A stretch of 64,000 nt of DNA from Bryopsis sp. KO-2023 (lineage: Eukaryota; Chlorophyta; Ulvophyceae; Bryopsidales; Bryopsidaceae). Position 1 is the stretch's first letter; each line of letters begins with the position of its first letter. The notes beneath the pieces were generated by a model. That model searched no databases. It saw only the letters and a program-made list of their open reading frames with translations, and had not been told where the DNA came from. This document shows positions 25,801-36,493 of the stretch, piece by piece. Both the position numbers and the translations under genes were made by a program. The stretch is from contig BSYQ01000010.1 of assembly GCA_030272585.1 (NCBI GenBank), forward strand, positions 2,604,001-2,668,000. The letters are read 5' to 3'.

Positions 25801-27804
25801 AAACTTGACTTGTTTTTTCTTACTTTCGATGTGCGGGACGAAAATTTGCAAAAAGGGTGGCTCCTGATAAAATTTTGGGTTTCTTTCTGTCGAGAGACGA
25901 AATGAACAAAATCTACTGGAGAGAAAAAAAGATTGAGAACAGAAATTTTAGGTCTAGTGTGTGGTGTTAATGGCACTTCTCGAGCTGAATTGGTTAAGTT
26001 GAAAGGATTCCTTTTTTTTTCTCCTCGGGGAATTTTGAACCAACCATGGAAATTCGGGGGTTCTGAAGAAGAAAGAAACCAAGAGAAAATGTGGCCTATG
26101 CTGAGTTTTTTTGCAAATATTTGTCCAAGAGGGAAGAAAAAACTAGGGTGTGTCGAAAAGAAACAAGGATTTCTGGTTTGAGACAGGTTGTAGGTATGGT
26201 TTTTTTTAAAAGAGAAACGCACAATTTTTCTTGTCTTCTCTCTTTCGCTTTGGGTGTCCTTTTTTTTTGCCCCTTGCATCTTTTCATTTTCACCGTTTCT
26301 GTCTTTTTTTTTTGTTTGCCTTTTTTTTTGTGAACAAACTTTGTGTTGGAATAATAGAACATATCATATCGGGAGGGTGGGTAAAAAACCCCCCAGAAAG
26401 CTTTGGTAAAAAAAAGAAAAGGAAAATGTTTGAAATGGGAAGGGGGGGTTTGGGGGGGGGGGATCTTTTACATATAACGTTTGAGGTTTCCTACGTTTGC
26501 ACAAGATCAAAAAAACATTTTTTCAAAACACCAGAAAGAGAGGAAAACAAAAAGAAGAAAGAAAACGTTGGAGGGGATGGTGGTCCGTTTTTTTGTTTTT
26601 TTTTTTGAAGAAAGGAAAAGAATCGGGGTGCAGAAATTTTTGAGAAGAAAGTTTTCTTTGTAGTTGACGCTGTATGATGTGTGGCTCTGTTTATGTTTTT
26701 TTTTGTTTTTTTTAACCTTTCATTGTTTGTTGTTCATTTTTCTTCTATATTTTGGAGGGGGGAAAAAAGGAGAAAAAAGAGAACATTGGAAAAGGAAAAA
26801 AAAAACCAACAGAAACGAAAATCCAGGGCAGCCCACTCACCAGAAAAAGCGTTTCGTTTGGTTTTCTTTTTTTGGAGGATCTTATCCGGAGAGGGGGGGG
26901 GAAGGGGAAAAAAGAATCTTTTTCTTCACTTCTAAAGTGAGAAGAGAAACCGTTTTTTGGAGAGGGGGTTGGAAAATTGATACGAATTGACAAAAAATTC
27001 CGTGATGTCTCCCTCTTTGTCTGTGTGTGTTTGGTTTTTCCTCTTCTTTGAATTTTTTTTTGGTGGTCAGAGAGAGGTTTCTTTTGGTCTTGATGGAATT
27101 TGTGTTTTTGGTTGTTTTCTTTTATCAGAGTAACCTCTGTTTTTATCTGTGTTTTGTTTTGTTTATGTGGGGCTCTGTACATGTAAAATCTAAGTATGAT
27201 TCCGGTTCTTTTCTTTCAAACAGTAGTTGCGAAAATTGGCTTTTTGCAGGCGGGTCAAATCCTCAAAAAAAAAATGAGAAAACAGGAACTCTGAATTATC
27301 TCTGAGATTTTCCTTCATTTGTTTTTTTCTTCGCACGATCCTCCCTGTGGTTTTTAAAGATCAATTTCTTGCAGCAGTTTCTCTGTTCTATTTTTTTTGG
27401 GGTGGGGGTGCATTCATCGGCTGCTCCCAAAATCGAAAAACTTCGAAAACCCGCCAAGAAGATGTCGCTTGGATCGTTTCATATCTAATCCAGTAACACA
27501 TCCTCTGGCACAAAAAACAGTTGGACACCCGTTTGCAGAAGGCAAAAAAAGTTACAAAAATTCAGGATGGACTGACACTCTTGTCTTTAAAAATCTGTGA
27601 ATGCATGTTTCCAACTGTTGGGACAGACATGTGGGCTCTTTAGAAATACCAAAAAGGCAATCCATTTTGTGTTTCTCAGTGCCCAAGGAAGAATACTATT
27701 GCACAGAACAGCCCACAATGACAGTGGCACGCTGCATTCGTTTCAAGCAGGGGGCGCTCCCACAAAAAAAAACTTAAAAACGAGGAAAGAAGAAACACCC
27801 CGAG
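22830..27804 (+). other. 5-kb purine-rich gene-free stretch
   Basis: Between the DUF3110 stop codon and the 3' end of the convergent SDR gene. The plus strand is dominated by A- and G-runs (GGGGAAAAA-type tracts) mixed with T-runs. No exon, RNA gene or mobile element was recognised, and the ORFs present are low-complexity by-products. Confidence 0.55.
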
Positions 27805-30509
27805 TTAACGATCGTATGAAAATGGTCTGAAATCTCCTTGCCAGATCGCAGTCAAACCTTCCACGCAGGTCGGGAACTCCAAACCCTGCATGAGGGCTTT
27901 CACCTTGTCATTACGAACCCGCTTCTCCTCCAAGGTTCTTCGACTTGCAACTGAAGTTAGGTTTGACTTTCTGTCTGGCTCTCTTTTTTCCTTTCTTTGG
28001 GGAATCCCACTCTTCTGTGCAGGAAATTTGTCATAACGAAATCGTGCAGGATCTTTTTTCAAAAGGCTTTGGGCGAAGGGTTGGACTTCGGATCTTGGAG
28101 CAGGATTATCATCGACGACATTGTAAGTGTTTCCTTTTGCATCTCCCATTATCATGGCTGAATGCAACGCCTGGCAAAAAGAATTTTCACCTCACCAAAA
28201 AAAAGTACGATTTGGCTGCAGAAAACGGTTGAAAAAAATCAGATGGGGGGATAGAAGACCCCCTCCCCTGCCCCCAAAAAAAGAAGAAAAGAAAAGGATT
28301 TACCAAACTTATTAGAAAAGTGGGAAAAAGACTGTCGATTTTTTTTGACACAAGGGCACAAGGGGACTGTGATAAAAGAAGACTGGGATCGATACAGTCG
28401 TGTGCATTTCTTGTTTTGACTCATTGCTCGAATAGAAAAGTTGGGAGGGAAAATAAAAAACAAAAAGACTTTCTTTCTCACCCTGCAAACGTCTAGCAAA
28501 TGGCATCTGTTAGTGTAGCGTTGCTGCAATCTTCTAGATTGACTGGACAATAAATTCTGAAACAGAGAAGAGCAAAGAATCGAAATAAATACTCGAGTAG
28601 GAATTCAAGGTTGATGTTGAAACTTGGGCGCTCATTTTAAGGAATTTTAAGGAACTTGCGCGTTTTTTTTTTTGGTGTTTGTATTTGCATCAGTATTTTT
28701 GCAATAAATTCGCAAAACCTATGCAAACCTGTAGTTCAGGAAAGCATCCAAGAAATCTCACTTTTGATGATAATGCTTCGAACAGGTTTCGGCCTGGTCC
28801 ATATATGCCTGAAAAGAAACGGTAAAAAAAAACGCGATAGTGAAAATATAGTGAAAATAACACTCTTTGTGTTTTGACTTTTGTTGTTTTCAGCTCCAAA
28901 ATTTTGTTCTTTTTTTGTTCATGGATGGCATCAATATAAACTAAACGAAGGAAACTTGTTTTCGACTGTGATTTGAAAAATAGTGACAATGCTGCAATAA
29001 AATGAAATGATAAAATGATACCACCCATATCACTCATTTTTCCATAGTGGGCGAGTGATACTGGGCTTTCGTTTTTTTTTGTAATACTTCTGGAAAAATA
29101 AACATAAAACGATAATTAAAAAAAAGTATGTATGCAAGAAGAAAAGAAAGAAAAAGTGCAAAAAAATGCTTGCTGCTCTTACCACCCAGTCGAAACACAT
29201 CCAGTTGCAAATTCCTTTGGGTCGAAAACTCCCTCCACTGGTTTTCGGCTGCAATGCGAGCTTTTCCTCGTCCAGTCTGGGTGAACATAGAGCTCCTGCC
29301 AAAACAAAAAAAACACAAGAAAAAAATTTGAACATAAATTGATGCAGCGAACATTCAACATCTTGAACAGTGCCCAGTGAGAATTTTCCCTGGCTTCTTC
29401 CAGAAACAGATAATAAAGAAAAAGCTGGACTTGACCTGATGACGAGAAACAGGTCACCTTTGATGCATGTTTTCGTTCCATTCGATAAGTCACCTTTCAT
29501 CCACCCAATCGCCATCCCAATCTCCATACACACCTGTCTTACACAAAAAAAGAGTGACAAAAGCCCACATTCTTTCCACGCACACAAGAATTTTTGTATG
29601 AAACCATAAAATGCCAAGAAGCAAAGCCAAGGGTGATCTCTCAGCAAACGAACCTGTGCTACTGATGTACCCCATCCATTCAATGCTTCCCAGCTCCAAA
29701 TCGCATCTTTCGACAGCATCCAATACCTGTCCATCGCATTGCATCCAATCATCGAATAGAGAACATAGATAGATGCCAATGGATCATTTTTTTTCAGCAA
29801 TCATTGATAAGGGAACTGAACACCCCTATTGATTTTCAAAAAAGTGATCGAATATGGATCCAGGCATTCACATGCAAAAGCCTCATTACCGGATCTTTGG
29901 AGTTGTTTTGGTCGATGATGGAGGGTCCAACGGTCGATAATACATGAGTCGACTTCTGCAGTGCTTCCTGAATTTCATCACTAACAAATCCACAGTGGTT
30001 CAACAAAAAATTATTATTTTGATGAAGAAATTAGATGGAAAAATACAAAACAATAAGAAGGGAATTGAACTTTTAATCATGCTCAAGATCTCTATGCATG
30101 ACTGGTTGGCTGTACCTCAATCCAGATTCTGAAGAAGAAAATTGAAACGCTTCCATCCCAATACAGTTCAATTCTTGCTTGGATGCGCTGGATCGAGTCG
30201 TCCCATTGACCACCCTGAATATGCATGCCATCATGCAATTAAAGATCGCTTTTATGACTCGACATGCAAATCACACACATGCAATGCAATTTCTTACCAT
30301 TCTGTATCGTCATCTTGGAGATGTTTCAGATAGGATGCAAGGCCGGCTCCAACGTAGCCGAGTCCAAACACAAACACGTGCTTCTGTGGCGGCGCCGCCG
30401 CCACCTGCATGCATCTTTGGCGGCGTACAGCCGACGGGCCGACACGATAACGCCTGTTCGGACAGAATCTCGCATTCTGTCCCCAGTGCTTGCTTGTGTT
30501 GAATCTCAT
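27805..30509 (-). CDS. NAD(P)-dependent epimerase/dehydratase, YeeZ-like SDR
   Basis: Nine exons (minus strand), all in phase: 30298-30509, 30116-30214, 29890-29980, 29654-29726, 29494-29533, 29183-29295, 28729-28808, 28482-28556 and 27805-28170; 382 residues. The N terminus (MRFNTSKHWG, then Arg-rich) looks like an organelle transit peptide. The Rossmann signature VFGLGYVGAGLASYL follows at about residue 50. Further family motifs are VNGTTRS, MGYISSTGVYGD, GRGKARIAAENQW, FRLGGIYGPGRN and TYNVVDDNPAP. These match the extended SDR family that includes E. coli YeeZ and plant plastid homologs. Substrate unknown. The catalytic Tyr-x-x-x-Lys pair appears replaced by the atypical GRGKARIAAE region, as is usual in this subfamily. 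Shares a 148-bp upstream region with MOC1. Confidence 0.88.
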
Positions 30510-30657
30510 TTGCAGATTCAAGATTTGTTGGATTCGTGACGCTGTCTTTTGATTTGCTGGTCACGCAACCCCACTTATTCAACGGTGATGCCATTTCGTG
30601 ATCTTGGGATTTCTTCGAGCGCGGGTAGCGAGGATTTCGCCGAGGGAAAGGAAAGAC
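30510..30657. promoter_or_regulatory. Divergent promoter region, SDR / MOC1
   Basis: Only 148 bp separate the start codons of two divergently transcribed genes that both seem to encode organelle proteins. Core promoters and both 5' UTRs must fit here or overlap the neighbouring exons. No TATA box stands out. Confidence 0.5.
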
Positions 30658-32964
30658 ATGCTTTCGCAATGGCAATTTTGTCGACAAGCAGGTAGGATCA
30701 GGCATGTCCAGCATCCGCTATTGGTTTTGCAGCAGAGGGACACCAAAAAGCTTGTAGAATCGTTCTTTGGATTTCATACACAGCACATTTCGTCGATTTC
30801 ATGCGCAAACCCCTCTGAAATATGCAAAATTATTATGATTAAAAAAATTAATCGGAATGATTCTGACCATCAGTTTTCATTTATGGATTCTTTTTTGCAG
30901 CATGGACTTCCCAAATCCCTCGCCATCAGCACTGGTGCAAAGCTTCCACCAGATCCTTTGCTGCCTCAGTCAGACATCAAAACTCAGACCCGATTCCGGA
31001 TGGACAAGTCGTACATTCCATCGCAGATCGAGAGGATTCCTGCAAGCAGAATGAGAATTCCTCCCCCCAACCTTCAGAATCCATCATAGAAAGCTCATCA
31101 GCCCCGAAAGAAGCGGATTCAAATTTCAAAAAGATGTGTTTCATTGGAATCGATCCTGACACCGGTGGGGCAATAGCTTACATTTCGATCGATGGTGGGG
31201 ATGCTGATTTGAGTCAGGCGAACGTGGAGGTCATCGATGCTCCAGTCAAATTGGTGGTTACAGGCAAGAGAACTCGACGGTAGGAAAACGGATGGGCTTT
31301 TTTTGCCTCCTTTCGTTATGCACCTTCTTTTTTGAAGCTTTCATGTGGTTGCTTGACATCAGTAGATCTTGGGATATAGTTTTTGACAGGGAAAATATTG
31401 AAATGATTATTATTATCGTTTTGGTGGTTCAAGATTTTTTTATTAATTTCTTTTTTGGGGGGGGGAACTTCTTTTGCTACCTTGATAGAAATCAGGTGAC
31501 TGTAATTCTGAGGCCCCTTGAAAAAACACAATGTTGTGTTCAGGCAGATTGACCCAGAAAGAATTGCTTTTCTGTTGGAGGATTTGAGAGACAGGAAGCT
31601 TGGAGCTATGAAGACGTTTTTAGAAAAACCGCTTCCATTGCCCATAAATGGAAGCTTCTCGAACCATCAGTCAGGTAGCTATCTTCCCCAAGGAAAAAAT
31701 TTATATATAGAAACCAAAACAACTGTGCAAACGATCCAGAATTTATTTTTCTGTCGGTCGCTGACCAAAAGAAACAATGGAATTCCAAGCTCCATGCATG
31801 TTTTTTTTTCTTCCCCCTCACACAATGTCTTGATTTCATCCAGCATTAGCACCTCTTTTTGTTGATACTTTTTGACTCAACAAACCCGGCATTTGAAAGA
31901 AAAACTACAACAATAACTTGTTACAAAAATTATATATTTGGTGGTGGCTTTTTGGCTCTCGGTTAATTTGTTGCATTTACGTTCATTTATTTGATTTCTC
32001 AATTTTACTTTTTATTTTCTTACTTCAGTATTTTGATTTTTTTTTTGATTTTTTTTCGGGGGGTTCAGGAATAAGTTTTGGAGTTTGGTACGGATCTTTG
32101 TGTGCCAATCATATCGATACGAAGCTCGTTTTGGCTGCAAAATGGAAAAGAGATTTGGATCTATTTCGCAAACCCAAGGAGGGAAGCATCGCACGAGCCA
32201 TCGAACTCTTCCCAGCCGCACTGCACATGCTCAAGTAAACACTTCTGGAAAAACCGATATCAACGATTATATATACATTTCTGCTTTTTTTTTTCAACCC
32301 TTTCCAAAGCTAACAACATCGATGGTGAATGAGCAAGTTGACTGTTGCAACACCAAAAAAAAAGAAAAGAAAAAGAAAGAAAATAGAGTGTTCCAATTCT
32401 CGAACTTCTCTCTCTCTCAGGCGGAAGAAAGACCATGGTAGAGCCGAAGCTTTGTTGATCGCGTACTGGGGCATGAAATATGGACACCTAATGGTCAATG
32501 ATCTCGCACTCCCAAAAAAGTCCTCCAGAAAATCCAACAGAAAACGTCGTGAAACCCTTGCTAAATCCCAGAAAAGCCCCAGAAAGAAGACAGGTAGTGC
32601 GGACACGGTGTCTGGCATGGAGTCACCCAAACCGAAGGCAGGCAGTGAGGACACGGTGTCTGACATGGAGTCAACCAAACCAAAGGAAGGTAGTGAGAAC
32701 ACCGTGTCTGACATGGAGTCACCCAAACCCACCGTGGTTGTCTTGGTTGACCATTGCTTGGAGCAGACCACAGAGCCTGTAGGGTCTTCAGTTAATGGGG
32801 ACAATAAAACAGATGACTGCGGGGTCGACAAAGATGCTGAGGAAATACAAAAGAAATCCACCAGAAGGCGAATTCGAGTTTGTGACAGAATTTTCTCAAC
32901 TACTCGGGCAGTGGTGGAAGCAGGGCTAGCAAAAGACATTCGACAGGTTCGACATCTCTACTGA
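30658..32964 (+). CDS. MOC1: Plastid Holliday-junction resolvase MOC1
   Basis: Five exons in phase: 30658-30691, 30901-31279, 31544-31674, 32069-32234 and 32421-32964; 417 residues. The N terminus (MLSQWQFCRQAAWTSQ, Arg/Ser-rich, few acidic residues) suits a plastid transit peptide. The RuvC-like RNase H fold core starts with GIDPDTGGAIAY (first catalytic Asp). It continues through EVIDAPVKLV, FLEKPLPLP (catalytic Glu) and FGVWYGSL, and ends with KRKKDHGRAEALLIA (last acidic pair). This is the plant MOC1 pattern. MOC1 resolves four-way DNA junctions during chloroplast nucleoid segregation. An extra C-terminal tail of about 160 residues is basic and then carries three 16-residue repeats with core DTVSDMESPKP (about 32593-32730), not part of the usual family. 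Confidence 0.92.
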
Positions 32965-33770
32965 TTTCCTGACTGAAGCGTTTAACATGTATGATGCTAT
33001 CCAAGAGGTGGTATTTTATTTTTTTTGTTTTTTTTGGGGGGGGGACATGACTGTGGACACCCCCCCCGAACTTCTTAAAACTTTTCTTTTCCTAAGTTAA
33101 AACAACCGAGATTTCAGGATGAAATAGATATATGTACATTTTAATTCTTAATTTTTATTTTTTTTTGCTCTAGGTGCGGCGCAGAGTGGAAAGTGACAAC
33201 CAAAAGTGGAAAGACTGGCTAAGATGCTAGTAGATTTGCGCACATTTTTTTTTCTTTTTTTGAGGCTTGTAAAAGTAGGAAGGAAACTAGGTGGATTAAT
33301 GAGATGGTGGATCTGATGATACAGATTGAAATTGGGTCCAGGGTGTAATCAATCTCACACTTTTTCAGATTCATTGCACTTCCATGGTGCCCATCCTCCC
33401 CCCAAACACATCAAAAAAAAAGTAGAACATCTTCTCCTTGGCTTCCACCGGACAAAAAGGAAAATTGGAAGAAAAAGCTCGACGGAAAAGTTAGATTATT
33501 CCCCAAACAATTCATTTTGGCTCTCCCAAGCGCTGAACGTTAAAACTAGATCTGAGAGGCTGGGAGTCTCCCAACACGCAACCTTAATCTCAATCCTGGA
33601 ATACTACTTAAAAGCTGGCTGGAAAAAGCCTCAAATAGAGATTGCACATTTCGCTCAGCACCATGAAGTTCACAATGGTGGTTTTGGCGTCGCCTGAACG
33701 AACAAATAGGAACACTCACTGAGTGGTTGTACCACCATCACCAGCAAAAGACTGTTCCCAGTTCTATTTT
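32965..33770. other. Flank between MOC1 and retrotransposon
   Basis: Starts with low-complexity T/G/C runs. An ORF at about 33326-33697 shows no recognisable motif. It lies directly left of the retrotransposon, so the DNA resuming at 46471 was once contiguous with it. Confidence 0.4.
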
Positions 33771-33774
33771 GTAT

Positions 33775-33951
33775 TGTAAAACCCATTGGGATCGAATGGG
33801 CTGTTTAGTGAGACATGTGGATCGCGCAAGTCAAAGCGCCGCCTGGCTGAGGGATGTTAGTCGAGTTTTAAGTTTGTGTATTTAGGAAGTGAGTGGGGAA
33901 CAACTTTGACTCTCTGTAAAAACTGTGGTTTTTTATACTGTGGTTTCAACA
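33775..33951 (+). repeat. 5' LTR
   Basis: 177 bp, TG...CA ends. Contains TTTTTTATACTG near the 3' end as a possible TATA-like element. The last A is also the first base of the gag start codon. Confidence 0.95.
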
Positions 33952-36095
33952 TGGTTTCGGAGCTCAGGACCGGTGTCCTAGGGCTCGTTTTGATTGCGAT
34001 ACTGGCAGTGGGGCTGTTCACCCTGCCAGTGAAAGGAGCGTGGTTTTTCACTTCCAGTGAAGTGTCGGCTGCGAAAGAAGAGACGGAGACGGAAGAGTTG
34101 AGTCATATCGTCTCCGAACTACGAATGGAAATACAAGAGACCAGGAAGCTCGTCCTGGCGGCGAATAGTGTCAGAGGGGAACTCATAGACACGATCGAGC
34201 GAACGCTTTCCCAAAAGCCACCACCACCTCCTCCCACAGATCTCCAGCCGCCTTACTCACCTCCTCCCAGCTATCCCGCGGGCAGTAGAGAGGAGCTGAT
34301 CCCGCCGACGACACACTCTCCACCACCTCCGCCCACACCTCAAGAAGAAGCTGACTCTTCGTCCACCCTACAGCAAGATGAGCGCGACTGGTTGGTCCTC
34401 GCTGTGCAGGCGGCCTTCTATCTTGTGGGGAGCGTCACGGCGGGGTTTATCACGTGGATCTGTAAAAGGCGAGGTCCAGTGCGAGTTCGAGAAACGGAAC
34501 GCCGAGTGGGCGGCGCAGTGAGCGTGAAAGGCGCAGGGACGATACAAACGTGGAACCGCCGCATCCAGAAACGCGTCATGCGTGACTTGGGAATCACTTA
34601 TCCCGATATAGCGACGAGAATCAGGGCGCTGTGGGCCATGTTCGACTCAGAAGCGGATGTTACTTCGATTATCTTGGATTCTATTCAAGACTTGATTTCA
34701 GAAAGTACTGGCGGGCAGTCACTCCCCCCCAACCACTCCAATGTGACTTTCGAAGGAAAAAACGTGGATATGGAGGCGTTGTGGGGTCGAGTTTGCTTGT
34801 TGTTGGACGATCTCGTATTGGAGGATATGGAGGTGGACCTGCTGCCGACGCTTAAAGGGATGATGAAGCGCCAGGACGAGGATTGGGTTGGATTTATCGG
34901 ACGCTGTTATCTAACTTTCAAAAGCAGAGGCGCACCAGACTTACGCGCAGCGATGTCAGTCGTACTCGGGAAGCTTCCCCATGGAGTGATTGACAAGATT
35001 ATGATCTACCTCGACATCCTGGGGGTCGATCCAGTTGACATCACTTTCGAACACGTGATGGAGTTCTTCAAGAAAGAGGGACGTCAGCGACTTTTCAAGG
35101 ACGACCTGCGCCCTGCGCGCGAGTCGCAACTACCCCGAGCGCCGCGCACGTCGACGACGAGTGCCCAGGAGAGCTCCAAAGGTGGTCGACGAGGCCAGGA
35201 TTCTGTTTGTCGAAACTGTCGCCAGGGAGGTCACACTTTTCGCGAGTGTCCCAGAACGATTCGCTGCTTTTCCTGTGGAAAGGAGGGCCATACTGCGGAC
35301 AGATGTCGCAGTGGTAGGCGAGGAACTGTGAGTGCTGGCGCGACTGGGACTGTCGACGACGTCGCTCGCGCTTTCGAAGCGCTCGAGGAATACGAATCAC
35401 GCCCAGACGTCGAGGTCACACCTCCAGACGTCAGCGTCGCGACTATTCAGAGTACGAGCGTGGGGAGGAAACAGCTCTTCGTCAGGTTCCGCGCGTTGCG
35501 TGGAGTGCGTCTCGAGGATGGGCTGGTGGATCCCGGGTCGGAGATAAATTTGATCCCGTTGGCGTTCACGAAACGACATGGGTTGGGCGTTCAGCGCATG
35601 CAGCAGCAGGTTACCATTTCGGGATTTTCAGACGAATTACGGAAGGTGCCAGTCGGGAAAATCGATTTGGAGGTGCAGATCGGTCCATGGGCGCGAACTG
35701 CCACGTTTTACGTGGTCGACGTTCCTAAGTTCGTCTTGGGACTCCCCCTTCTACACGAGCTGAAATTACGAGTGGATTGTGAGAATGGGCGTTTGATTGA
35801 TGGTGAAGGATTTCACGTGCACTGCCACAGTGTGCGCCAAGCTGAGTCACTCCCTTCTGCTTCCCTGACGCCAACAGATGTTCGACTCCAAGAGACTCAG
35901 GAGTTGAAGGGTGCCAAAATCGTTCGGCGTGATGACAGAATCGAACTTCCCTTGGGGAAGCCACTTGTTTTGGGACCGGGCGAGAACAGAAACGTTGTGT
36001 TACCCTTCAGAGTAACCGGTGGTGGAATTCGAGGAGCGATTTGCAATGGGGTCGCACAGGTGCAATTGTCATGCACGATTGGGCGCAATGGAGAC
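33951..36095 (+). CDS. Retrotransposon gag-protease part (5' half of split polyprotein)
   Basis: Starts at the ATG spanning the LTR/PBS junction; a longer in-frame GTG-led reading within the LTR is an artefact. Order: hydrophobic segment (about residues 8-30), short coiled coil, Pro-rich linker (34220-34330), second hydrophobic segment WLVLAVQAAFYLVGSVTAGF followed by basic KRR, then a Gag helical region, two CCHC zinc knuckles (about 35209-35307) and an aspartic protease. The protease active site reads DPG (in LVDPGSEINLIP), not DTG or DSG; the downstream FVLGLPLL motif is normal. The frame runs on into the hAT element to 36491, but retroelement sequence ends at 36095. A membrane-spanning N terminus is not typical for Ty3 Gag. 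Confidence 0.85.
33952..33966 (+). promoter_or_regulatory. Putative tRNA primer-binding site
   Basis: TGGTTTCGGAGCTC directly follows the LTR and begins with TGG, complementary to a tRNA CCA tail. The tRNA was not identified. It overlaps the second to sixth codons of gag. Confidence 0.6.
36088..36095. repeat. hAT target-site duplication, left
   Basis: ATGGAGAC, repeated at 43116-43123. It lies within retrotransposon coding sequence. Confidence 0.95.
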
Positions 36096-36493
36096 CATAC
36101 TAGGGATCCGATGCCGACATGTCGGTCATCGATCAAACCGATCTCCGATCAAGATCGGTCCCTGCAGTTTCCGATCAAGCCGATCACCGATAAGATCGGT
36201 CCGATCAGACCGATCGCCGATCAAAATCGGACCGATCAAAAAAAAACGGTCCGACTTTTCCGATCAAAATCGGCCGATCACCCAGTTCTGCCTCGGAAAC
36301 CAGATCGGATCGGGATCGGGATCGGCGGTTTCCGATCAGATCGGAAATTGACCGATCTGATCGGCGCGTCGCCGATCATGATCGGCGACGCATTATCACT
36401 CGACAACGATCAAATCGCTGGTCCGGCTACCGATTCCCCTGATCGGCACCACATCAAAGCCCGTGGCGTCGGATTATCCGTGTTTCCGTGAAC

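Noticed and set aside
22900..27300. Many ORFs of 60-210 codons on both strands
   Set aside because: They are low-complexity poly-K/F/R readings without domains or consistent splice signals.
33876..33950. Upstream GTG-led extension of the gag reading frame
   Set aside because: It lies within the LTR and begins at a non-ATG codon; the ATG at 33951 fits the element structure.
36096..36491. Continuation of the gag-pro reading frame into GATCGG-rich sequence
   Set aside because: It is read-through into the hAT terminus and encodes no retroelement domain.
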